NCBI GenBank assembly: GCA_037903355.1
Contig: JBAJFE010000004.1
Coordinates: 5,316,001-5,380,000, forward strand
DNA: 64,000 nt
Source: Trichuris trichiura
Taxonomy: Eukaryota; Nematoda; Enoplea; Trichinellida; Trichuridae
Reading direction: 5' to 3'
The first letter of the stretch is position 1; the number at the start of each line of letters is the position of its first letter. This document shows, in pieces, positions 39,001 through 51,000 of the stretch. The notes below the pieces were generated by a model that made no database searches, was not told the DNA's origin, and saw nothing but the letters and a program-made list of their open reading frames with translations. Position numbers and translations under genes: made by a program.

Positions 39001-42000
39001 AGTTAGTCTGCTAACTGTACATGTCAGGGTGATACTGAAATTGTTTTTAACTTTGTAAAGCTCAAACTACGTTTTGAAGAATGCTCGGTTCACCCTCAGC
39101 GGCGAAACGTCTTACAAATGCATTTATTTCAATAACGTGGTAATGTTTTGCAGCTGCTGTAACGTCTTAATTACATTAAAAGTCAATTAATTTTGCGCAC
39201 ATTCAGCGCAGATTAATTTATTGTTGGCGAGAGCGAATTTGCTCACATTTACCTGTTTGTTGCATTTTGAGCACAAGAAACATTCTAAATGCCAGTATGC
39301 TTCGTCGGTTGCTTTCCTATATTCTTTCCCTTCTGTTAGTGGTTTGCCACAACTCTTGCATTTTGGCACTACATTTCTGAAGCAGCCGTTGCAGTATGCT
39401 TTTTCAGCGAAAGTGTGATAAACGTTAGTGAGCTACAAAACATTTGAACCATTAGTACGTATTGTGCAATAGTTTCATCTCCCCTCCCCAAGCTTCACCC
39501 ATATATCTTACCGCTGTGTTGCAAAGATTGCAGCAGAAGTGGTTTTGGCACCAAAATCTTCCAAGCGCAAATTTAGCAGAAGTAGTTGGCCTTTGGCAAC
39601 AAACGGAACATTTTAGAGATGCAGCTTCAGCCATGCTCTTGCGGTCACTGGCACGTTAATCTCTGATTTTACCAAGGACGCAGTATGAGCGGTTTCTAGT
39701 TTAAAGTTTACAATTTTATTTCCCCTTTAAAGTAAATTGTAAGGATAGATGTTTTTTTTCAATGTGAAGCATGTGTTCCTAGTTTCCGTGCCGTGGAAGA
39801 ACCGGATAGTGAACGTTACTTATATGTAACAGAAATTCCCTAAAAGACTATTTTTTCGCTGCAGTGATTTAATATCGCTTAATTCTTCTCAATGCATTCG
39901 ACTAGTTCCTAGCTGATTACCTATAATTGTGTACCTAGAGGCTGCTAAACGTTTAGCGGACAACTGTCATTGAAACGATTATGTCCTGCGCATATATGTA
40001 GGATACCTAGTTGGAAGTGAGGCATTTTAGTTTCTAAAGCTTGCACCTTTACGATAATCCATTTATTGTTAGTTATAATTGCCGGATCATTCGGCTAGCA
40101 TTCAGTTAGAAGCGCAGTTACCTAACAGCCAACCGATTTCCTTCAAAAACATTCAATCGGTTACTTTCCTTCCACTTTAAAAGTTGGTTTGCCATCAGTG
40201 AAGTTGATATCATGCTTAAGTAATTATTGAATGCCTAATCTCTTTCGCTTACGTAATGTAACTCCCTTTGAATGATTTATTGATCTGTTAAAGTCGTAAA
40301 GTTACAGAGGGGGCGAAGCTTTTCGTAGCACTGACAGAGCCCTACATTTATTTTTTTTCACGCGCCGCCCATTTCATTGATGCAAATACTACGTGAATTA
40401 TGACTGCTGAAAGTTCTAAGGGAGTAGAAGCATTGAACTTCCGTGAAATGTGCGAATTTTTAAGAACACTCAAACGAATTACAGGTATCCATAAATTGTC
40501 TTTTGTTCTTAGAAAGAATCGTGTTTTCTTTTCCCTCAGGTTAGATCTATCTGAATTGAACATGAGCAAATTAGTTACAGCGGAAACAATAATCATCAGA
40601 CGAATGTCTGCTATATCGACTTTTCCATCTAGTTATTGCTGTGAGAACCATGATTATTTCGGAAGTCATTGTTAGAACTGATGGGCTGTTTGCATTTTTT
40701 TAAAATTAAAGCTTATTTAGAAGGTGAATGCTGCTTGTCTAATTTTTTTTATTCAGTTTCGTTCGTTTATTAATAATGTAGTTTGTGGTGCACGTACCCG
40801 TTGAGAAGTTTAGGCAGTAGGTCTTTTTTCTCCTCTAAATGTTTTAACTTTTTGCAGACCTTTACCGCAAGTATTTTCAGTCTTCCAAGAAAAGTTTGGA
40901 GTTTGTCTTAAATTCGTCTTTCATTAATATCTTTGAAAGTATAGTTATTTTAATAGAGGGTTATGCTTGCGGAAGTTTTGAGATTTTAATTAGGTGCTAA
41001 ATTTTCATGCTAATTGCGCTGTTGTGCAGTATCTATAGAAACGGCCCAATTCGGTGAACATGAAGATGGAAGGGGCACAGGGTTGGAGTGCTTTCGGAAA
41101 CTCAGTACACCAAACGAGAAAAGCGGAAGAAGCGTCTTAAGATGAAAACACTCAATCCTGTTACGAATTGCACAGTCTTATAAAAATAATAATGACTTTT
41201 GCATCGTGTTACACGATTTTTTCCTCGTTGAAAAAACAAAGTTTTCTTTTTTAAGTAACACATTATTTACTGTCCTACGTGAGCCTTTATTAGCCAACTT
41301 AAACAGTACGTTTGAATGTCGGGTGCTTGACAAGATCATGGTGCTATCACACTGTGTGCAATTAAATTTATTTTTTCTGGTTTAAAGATCTTCATAATGA
41401 CATAAGGAAATGTTTTGTAAATGTAATTTCTTGATACGGGACCGTATAATTTCATGTTGAGTTTCTTTTACGGACATGTTGTCCCGTTGATAATATTTTT
41501 ATTATTCCGTAGCTTTCGGGTCAAACGAGACCCGTCTTCAGCGGTGTTAATATAAGGCAATGACGTTACGAAAATTCACGGTGTTAAGATGATGCAACGG
41601 GTGTTGCGAGGGGATGTTTTAACTGTTTAAAGTCAAATGTTTTAAAGTAGATTTCATTGTGTCCTCATCTTCTGTCTGTCAGCTAGCCGTTTTTTGTTGT
41701 GAATGTGTGTTGTTCTTCAGAAAGTTCTTTATAAGGTGCTTCTCCATTTGGTTGGTTTTGATCCGTAGTTGTTTGTTTTCTTTTCTTTCTTGTGTTTAGT
41801 CAAGTAAGCAGCATTTAAAGCGAGTGACAATGTTTGCCCATAGTTCGTTTATTTCTGCTCCTTGGTCTCTATTGTACGTCTCATTGTGCCTGATGTATAG
41901 GGCTTCCTTGATTTTCCGTAGGCGCAAATTGCTTTCGTAGCATAAGACTTTTGGATGGAGAATCTGGTTGCATCGTGCGGCGTGTTCCACGACCGCGGAG

Positions 42001-45000
42001 GCCTGTATCACTTTGTCCATGGTAGTTTTTGGGTTCACGATTTTCCTTCCAGGTCGTCTTGTAGGGTTGTTGTCGTTGTTGAGAATGTTTTTTGCGTTGT
42101 TATAGGTGGTAAGGCCTTTCATATGTTCGTTGAATCTATGTTCTAAGGTGTTTCCGGTTTCCCCGATGTACACTCCGGAACAAGGGCATTTGATTGCGTA
42201 GACCAGTCCTGTTCTTTTGTTTTTTGAGAACAGGACTGGTCTATGCAATCAAATGCCCTTGTTCCGGAGTGTACATCGGGGAAACCGGAAACACCTTAGA
42301 ACATAGATTCAACGAACATATGAAAGGCCTTACCACCTGTAACAACGCAAAAAACATCTCAACAACGACAACAACCCTACAAGACGACCTGGAAGGAAAA
42401 TCGTGAACCCAAAAACTACCATGGACAAAGTGATACAGGCCTCCGCGGTCGTGGAACACGCCGCACGATGCAACCAGACTCTCCATCCAAAAGTCTTATG
42501 CTACGAAAGCAATTTGCGCCTACGGAAAATCAAGGAAGCTCTATACATCAGGCACAACGAGACGTACAATAGAGACCAAGGAGCAGAAATAAACGAACTA
42601 TGGGCAAACATTGTCACCCGCTTTAAATGCTGCTCACTTGACTAAACACAAGAAAGAAAAGAAAACAAAGAACTACGGATCAAAACCAACCAAATGGAGA
42701 AGCACCTTATAAAGAACTTTCTGAAGAACAACACATATCCACAACAAAAAACGGCTAGCTGACAGACAGAAGATGAGGACACAATGAAATCTACTTTAAA
42801 ACATTTGACTTTAAACAGTTAAAACATCCCCTCGCAACACCCGTTGCATCATTTTAACACCTTGAATTTTCGTAACGTCATTGCCTTATATTAACACCGC
42901 TGAAGACGGGTCTCGTTTGACCCGAAAGCTACGGAATAATAAAAGTATTATCAACGGGACAAAATTTCCGTAAAAGAAACTCAACAATAAGGAAATGTTC
43001 TTCTAATAAAGAAATGCGTAACTGTCAGTACAAAGGAGAACATTAGTAGTACGTTGTCTAATGAGCAGTACCTTTAGAATTATCGGATTCCGTCATTTGC
43101 ATTCAGAGACGTACGGACTGCAACGGATAGCTATAGCGAACGGATAAAAGAAACTTTACTTAAGATTATTGTCATTTAAAAAATGGATTTGATGGAAGGA
43201 AACAGAATCTCTCAAACCTCATCTTAAACGCAGGCCATAGACTGATTTTCATAGAAACTTTGTTGGCGGGAAAAATGCCAAGAAGTTCAGAAAAAGGTGT
43301 TCCATCTTCATTGGTAGACGTACATGCTTTCCACACTTCAACACGTTTTGGAGTTAATTCTTCTTTGTATTCAATTATCAAAGGCACCTTTCATTTCTGA
43401 CTTCAGACCCGTTCAATACCGGGCTCTGATTTATGATTTCGACGAACATTAGGCTGTTGACATGCGCTATGTATAATTACCAATTCTTTAGTTCTGTTTC
43501 TTAAATTTTTACAAATAGAGAATCTGTTTAACTTCGGAATAAAATTTTTTTGCGGCTTTGCTACCCGTTCGTCAGTTAAAAACGTTTATTTTCAAACGTA
43601 TAACCCGCGGAGCTTTCGGGCCACACCGGGGCCCGTCATCAGCGCTAAGTGCGCCGCCGTCAGGTCGGTCATTATGTTAGCCAGCCGCTCCGTCCGACTG
43701 ACCGTGGCGGGAACCTCAGCCGTCAGGTCGATCCTTGACCCGTCAGGCTTTGGTCCCACCTAGTCAGTCAGACTTCGCGGCGAGCACCCAACCGACCTTC
43801 CACGACGGCGGCAACACCAACAATGAGAAACAACAAGCGTACAAACGATATACCCGTCTGTTTAAAACAGACGGGTTTTAAACTTTCTTCTTTCCAGATC
43901 TTGACCTTCTTTCTTCTCGACCACTCGTTGCCCTCTTTGTTGTCCGTGCCCGCAAACACATATTAAAATTGATTCTCCTTTTTTCTTTTTCTCCTTTCTA
44001 ACGGGTGCGCTATTCAGAATAATATTTTTTGCGGCTTTTCTACCCGTTCGTCAGTTAAAACCGTTTATTTTCAAACGTACAACCCGCGGAGCTTTCGGGC
44101 CACACCGGTGCTCGTCATCAGCGCTAAGTGCGCCGCCGTCGGGTCGGTCATTATGTTAGCAAGCCGCTCCGTCCGACCGACCGTGGCGGGAACCTCAGCC
44201 GTCAGGTCGATCCTTGACTCGTCGGGCTTTGGTCCCACCTAGTCAGTCAGACTTTGCGGCGAGCGAAAATAAACGTTTTTAACTGACGAACGGGTAGCAA
44301 AGCCGCAAAAAAATTTTATTCCGAATAACGCACCCGTTAGAAAGGAGAAAAAGAAAAAAGGAGAATCAATTTTAATATGTGTTTGCGGGCACGGACAACA
44401 AAGAGGGCAACGAGTGGTCGAGAAGAAAGAAGGTCAAGATCTGGAAAGAAGAAAGTTTAAAACCCGTCTGTTTTAAACAGACGGGTGTATCGTTTGTACG
44501 CTTGTTGTTTCTCATTGTTGGTGTTGCCGCCGTCGTGGAAGGTCGGTTGGGTGCTCGGCGCAAAGTCTGACTGACTAGGTGGGACCAAAGCCCGACGGGT
44601 CAAGGATCGACCTGACGGCTGAGGTTCCCGCCACGGTCGGTCGGACGGAGCGGCTTGCTAACATAATGACCGACCTGACGGCGGCGCACTTAGCGCTGAT
44701 GACGGGCCCCGGTGTGGCCCGAAAGCTCCACGGGTTATGCGTTTGAAAATAAGCGTTTTTAACTGACGAGCGGGTAGCAAAGCCGCAAAAAAATTTTATT
44801 CCGAATAACGCACCCGTTAGAAAGGAGAAAAAGAAAAAAGGAGAATCTGTTTAATTTTAGGTATTTTTTTATGAAACTTTCAGGACGCACTTAATCTCAT
44901 CTAATGCGAGCAGAGACAGTGATGACGCGGCTAAGTTTACCTCGAAAGCTTAATCTGAAATGAACGCTTATTCCGTAAAGAGCCTGCTCATCCGTGAAGT

Positions 45001-48000
45001 CCATGTAGCAGTGTGCGCCCATAAGAAAAAGTTATCCTGTAATTTTGCGGAAAAGGTCGCAAGTGAGAACATTTTTTTGAAATATCGGTCAATTGCTTCA
45101 GTAAATATGCATATTTTTGTTCTGGTAAAAAGATGGTGTGATTTTCTCTTCTGGATGCTCTTTATTAGGCTGTCGCGGTTGGACTGGGGTGCTATGTTTT
45201 TTGTGCTCTGAAGTATTTCTTGGAAGTTCAGTCTTTTTTGCTTTGCTGATGAGCTGGCCTACCATCCGCTGGTCAGAATTCACATTTTTCCGTTTGCCTG
45301 ACTTAGCGAAACATTAGCAAAAAGTATCACTGAAAATGAAGTTAATAACAGGAATATTTGTGATCATAGCGTTAGCGTAATTAGTCACATTCACCGTTTT
45401 AAGAATGCTAATGCTCCTTCAAGGGGAAATACTTTATCGTCGAAATTAAGCTGAGAACAAGAGCATTCGGGAGTCACTTGGTATCATCATCAGCGTGAGT
45501 TCTGGTGGCAGTGTCAAACAAGTTCTGGAAGCTACAGTTCTCAACTTGTCCTTGCCGTTAAAGCATTGGTATCATTGCTGAAGCTATCAATCCAGTTAAC
45601 CGCGCCAATTTCAAGATCAGCACAAAAGAATATTCAAGCTCCTTTATCAAAAAAATGGCCCTTTATCAGCTTGTTAGAAAAAACAGAATTTTCAAAAGTT
45701 AAAACTGCTTTTCAGTGAAAAGAAGTCGTTTTTTCAGCTATATTTTAAGTGAGATATTAATCGTATGAAGTTACGTTATTGTGCAGAAAATCCCGCAGGA
45801 TGAAGGCAACGATTGGCTACCATAACCCTATTACTCACTTTTTATACTGTTGATGCACTAGATAATTCCGACCCCCTTCTATGAATTACGATTACAAACA
45901 GACATGTTGGAGATGTTCGTGTACCGTACAAAAGCTATATATAAATTACAAATTCCTCAATTGTTCACCGTTCAAATCATTATTGCATACCGAATTTCTG
46001 TTACTTTAGAGTGCCTTTTTCCTTTAATACTCTAAGCTGGTTTACTATGCTGTCCCGTTATTTGCAATCCTCGATTTCTGCGTGTTAGGTGGTTGTTACC
46101 ATTTAGAACTGTTGCAGCATGAAGTATTTTCGTTGCAGGCTTATAACGATGCATCTTCCATTTCAAAGCAAGTGGCTTTATCTGGGCACTGAGAAGGGAA
46201 ATGTGCACGTTGCCAGTATAGAGACGTTTACCTTGTCGGGCTACGTGATCAACTGGAACAAGGCAATTGATTTGTAAGTATGAATTTTGTTCGATCTTAA
46301 CGTTTCGAATGTCGTGGCGTTTTGCTTATTTCATCAAAGTTTTAAAGATTTCAACAAAACGCAGGGCACGCTCAGGCAGCATTATTACAATTTTCACGGG
46401 ACGTGTAATGACCTTAGACTTCATCCATCATTCAAGCAAGGTTGTATCCGGCTGCACTTGTAGCATCCTTCGAATTATGATCTGTTCTCCTATTTTTGCG
46501 TTTTCTTTACCTTATTTTTGCTCACATGCTATCCTGCTGAGGGAGACCACGGAGATAACCCCTTTCTCGACGGCGCCTGATGCAAGGGAACTGCAATTAC
46601 CTTTCTATTTACTACGTCTTCTAGATTCACCTAAACGCGGTACGGTAGTTGTGTTATGACAAAAGCGTTTCTGATTTATATCATCGACAGTTATTGCTGC
46701 TAGAGAGGGCGTCTGACCTAGGCATCAAGAATGCTGAGACATTTAATTTCCATATTCATAACCCGCTGTTCTGTTAGTTGTCCTTGCGAGAATTATTAAT
46801 AATTCTTGTTAGCAAGGGGAAATGCGTGAAGGAGCAACTGCTATACTGAATTCTCCCCACGTACATTAATTCAAAGTGACCTTGCACTTGGCCCTTTCTC
46901 CATAACACTTTTGTACTTCCAGTGCGCCTTTTATAAACCGTAGGGTAAAAAAATGTGACAGAGACATTGGAGACATGCTAAGAGAGCTGAGTAAGCAATT
47001 GCGGCAAGCTTGCCATTTAAAATGAACGTTCAAAATGCGAGTTGATACTACTGTTGGAGACGATTTTGAAACTGATGTGGAATTTTGGAAGAGATGTAAC
47101 ATAAGAGTATGGGTTATTGTTAACATCTTTGCATGACATATCGAAGCAGTGCTTGCACCGCATTTGACGGAAACGTATTGCAAATTTAATCTGTAATTTT
47201 ATTTAAGCTTTTAAAATTTCAAAACCAGGTAAATGGAATTACCGAAAGCTGCGTTTAGCAGATAAGCTAGCTCAGCTTTGAAGAAGTAAAATGTGAAGAC
47301 GTTGAAGATGTTTTGAATTCTTAAACTGGCTGTCTATTTACGGAATAGCTGCAACAATGTTTCTACGAAATAGGAAACTGAAGGAAGAGAAGAAGGGGTT
47401 GATAATAAAAAGCAGCAAACTGTTCTGCGGTAGCTGAGCACTGCAGGGTTGTCAGTTGCTTTAAATCTGTCGGATAACGTTTACAATGGGTTGAGGGCAA
47501 TGCTTGTAACGAAGAAGATAGTGGAGCAACCATACAATAGGCGCTTGAACAAATTTTCAGCCATACAAAATACTGTTGTACGAAAAAAGAGCGCATGCAA
47601 AACGAAAAAGATTGACTAAAGACGCGTTATGAGAACGACGAAGCACTACCCTCTGCATCTAATTCGGCAACAGTGTGTGCGTAGCTAAGGATAGAAAAAT
47701 AAAATTATGGAAACTAATATAACTATCTTTTGTCATGTTAGGAGATTTTATTTATTTAAGCGCATAATTATTGATTGCATTCTTTCTTTTCACAACGATC
47801 TCCTTTCACTTTTTTCCAACTCTGACGACTGGACGAGGTCAGCGCAGCAAAGTTGGTTTTTCTTCACAATAAAGAGTTTTTCTCATAACTAACTCTATTC
47901 AACATGGGATCGCCGTTAAAAGAAGACCACGGTATTCGAATCTAGATGCCGCGTGAGATCGTCAGAGACATTATAAATTAAGTTGCCCTTGTTCAACAGA

Positions 48001-51000
48001 ATTTTTTGTCGATATCTCGTTGTTTGCAAGGAAACAGTTGTTCAGGCGCTCTGTTTTGAGTCCCAATTTTCGTGTACTTTTTTTGTATATAGTATCTAGC
48101 TAGGTTTTCAGGAACGCACTAGAGAAGAACAGACCATACGTTTCATAGGTCATTCTGTGCTAACGATTTACCTGTTTTCAGTAATGCGTTAGAAGCAATC
48201 GCTATTCTCTTTTCTTTGCTTGTACTGCATTAATTGTCTAAATTGTTTAATCGTTATTACATGAAACGTACTGCTTTTTAAAAGAGATTTAATAGTTCAT
48301 CAAAAATAGGTCCCAAAAGGTTCACCCAGGAGTCATCGTTCACCTAAGCGAGTGCCCAGCGGATGATAACAAGGTAAGCTGCGGTCACTTTACAACTTTT
48401 CTATCATTATTTGCGCATGTGATACATCGCGTGCTCTCAACCGTGCTTCCAGCGTACCAGTTTTACATTTCAGTTGCTCATTGGTTACGAATGCGGTACA
48501 CTAGTGTTATGGGACCTCAAGGAACGAGTGACTGATTCCCGGTACCAGTGCATGAACGTAAGAACATGAGTAGTATTTTTTCAATCAAGAAAAGTTTGCC
48601 CTTTTTCAGAAGTTGCGTTCAGTGTCATGGCATTACGGTGGTAGGCAGTTCATGTGCTCCTTGGTCAATGGATCATTGATGACTTGGTCCCTCCGTAAAA
48701 CTCAGGAACCCGTAGAGGTTGTATTTCCTTTAGCCAATATGGAGTCCAGTTCCTTGAATGGACAAAGCAATGCAGGAATAGTTTCCAAGGCAGGCCTCAG
48801 CCCGTCGGAAGAAACGACCTCTGGCAAGATATGCTCCCCTGCACAATGCTATCGACCCATCGATAGGGCTGACTGGTTCAGCCAGAAGAATGGGGAACAG
48901 TTTATCGTATTTTCTGGTGGTACACCGTTTGTGGAAAGCGAACGGCCTCCATGCATAACTGTTCTGCGCGGGAAGTGCCTCTCTGTGCTCGAAATGGAGC
49001 ATCCCATAGTTGATTTTGTCAGTCTTGTCGATAGCCCTTACGTGAATGAGGAACAGGACTGTTCAGCCATTGCGGTTCTTCTTCAAAACGATCTCGTTGC
49101 CATTGATCTGAAGTCAGAAGGGTATAAGCAAACATTTCAATCTTGTGTTAATATATTCAAAGTTGATTTTCAGTTGCCCTTGTTTTGAAAATCCTTACTC
49201 AATGGACATTCATGACTCTCCCGTTACCTGCTGTGCTTACCTTTCTGATTGTCCAATTGATTTGATTCGTGCGCTTTATGCTGTTGGCTCAAAGCAGAAG
49301 AGGCGCGGATACACAGCTAAGGTAGGCTGAATAACGCGTTTTCTATTGATTTTATTTTTTACTGCAGAAATGGCCATTAACGGGTGGAGTGTGGGGTTCA
49401 AGTACATCAAGTGACCCGGAACTCATGATAACCGGGTAAGTTCGTCTTGACTACTTCGGACAGTGCTTTATTGATTTTCAAAATGCGGGAAAGGGGATCT
49501 TCCGGAATGGGTAAATTCCATAAGACCTTAGTAGGCTATTCAATAACGAAGACATGACAAGTCTCCTCTGGACTTCAGGAGTCAAGTATGTACGGTTTGG
49601 CTGAAATTTTCGGTCAGTTCTTAGGATTCCACGAAATTTTTATGTCAGAAATATGTGGTGTTAATAAATATACCGTAACTTCGAAACTGTAAAACGAATT
49701 TTCTAAATGTATTTTCGTGGACGCTTTACATTGTGCTCGCTATCGAAGTTTGCTTTTCAAGTAAAAAGCCAAAGAAAAATTTATTTCTTTGAAAAGCTTT
49801 CAGCATGTAAGAGTAGCTGAAGATTTGGTTTCTAACAGAGTAAAATTTCATGTTGCGTGGAAGTAAAGCAAAGCCTGCTGAGCGCACAAATTTTTAATCC
49901 AAAAACACCTTAAAAGAGCGAAGCTTTTCAAACTGCCTTGTTCCTTCCTCAGCGCTAAAATATTTAGGTGGTAGCTATCACCGATATCGCTTGTAATGGT
50001 CGCTTACGAAAGGGGGTGCAAAAGTCAACAGGGTGGCCCAGTTGATGGTTGCGCAATCTGTCACTGTCGTCGCAGTGTCTTTTCACTCCCTTTTGCTAGC
50101 GACACTGCTAGTGGCGTGGGTATCAGTTGTCATTATAAATCAGCGATTCTCTCGGTGTGGCATGTATTCCACCGGGGGTGTTTCTGAAATCCAGAGAGCG
50201 CATATCGCCAAGGTGGCTTTTAGGAGGAATTTTTGAGCTAAAGGGGGCACGCGTCCCGCTGGGCCGTCGTATTGAAGTGCATAGGAAAGACATGTTGCAC
50301 AGCTCAGATACGCTGCGTATTGCGTAAGGTAAAGCTCTATAGCAGACTCCTCCAGGATCAGCGCTCGCGAAGTTGACCAATCAGAATAACGTTAAATGAG
50401 AACGGTTTCCGCATATGAACTTCTATGCTTACGTTTTGACTTATTGTAACCTCTGGCTTTACAAGCCCACTGTCTCCCTCCAATCAGTCCAGCGCAACAG
50501 CAAATGCTCGCTAAACTGACCAATCAGAGTAGGTGGGACACAAGCGCTCAGAAACTTGTGCGGGGACGTTGGCGGTCCCATGATGGCCTTACTCCGCTTT
50601 TAAAGTTAAAAGGGGTCAGTTGGTTGGTTCGGTTTTGCCCAGTAGGTCTGGGTAAAAAAACTGTGATCACGTAAGTATTTGGTCATAAGCAACTGTTATT
50701 CCGCTTTGCTCATGTATTGGATTTGTAGTTTGTCTAACCAAGCGTTTTATATTCTAGCCATGTAGACGGTTCCGTCAAATTTTGGGATTTTTCTTCCGGT
50801 AAGTGCTTGACTGCAATGCAGTAGTCGCCCGAACGTTCCGGCGTTGTTTTAGTAAACCTCCAGATTTTGTACAGGCTCAGGACTGCCAAATTATTTGAAA
50901 TCGTTGAATGTCACGCTCGCAGCGAATTTAACTTTTTCTCCATAACTCACATCGCTTTATGCCCAGCGTCAAGATATCTTGCTATCAGCAGTATGGCCGG

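Larger units (their letters stand above)
41402..42999. mobile_element. Penelope-like retroelement, head-to-head palindromic insertion
   Basis: A 13-bp target duplication (ataaggaaatgtt at 41402-41414 and 42987-42999) flanks the insertion. Most of it is a near-perfect palindrome (arms about 41,453-42,217 and 42,222-42,986). Each arm is the 3' part of a Penelope-like element: a GIY-YIG endonuclease reading outward from the centre, followed by a tail with a hammerhead-like core. Both copies are truncated at about the same place 5' of the endonuclease, so no reverse transcriptase is present. The element lies in tomosyn intron 4. Confidence 0.85.
43518..44854. mobile_element. Composite repeat array with hammerhead-like cores
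   Basis: A 14-bp direct repeat (gagaatctgtttaa at 43518-43531 and 44841-44854) flanks the array, though its first seven bases also occur in the element's own end. Inside are a full unit in one orientation (about 43,532-44,020), a truncated second unit in the same orientation (44,021-44,264), then an inverted tract with a short 3' end (44,265-44,367) and a full unit (44,368-44,840). Each unit carries 'gaacgggtagcaaagccgc', a hammerhead-like core and a palindrome. There is no reverse transcriptase or endonuclease, so it is probably nonautonomous. It lies in tomosyn intron 4. Confidence 0.7.

Noticed and set aside
41955..42486. Frames antisense to the Penelope endonuclease (41955-42146 plus, 42486-42241 minus)
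   Set aside because: They are shadows of the GIY-YIG coding frames in the two palindrome arms.
46267..46659. 130-codon plus-strand frame
   Set aside because: It starts at the exon 5 donor and lies in intron 5, with no domain or similarity.
48730..49002. 90-codon minus-strand frame
   Set aside because: It overlaps tomosyn exon 8 antisense; the plus-strand frame matches tomosyn.
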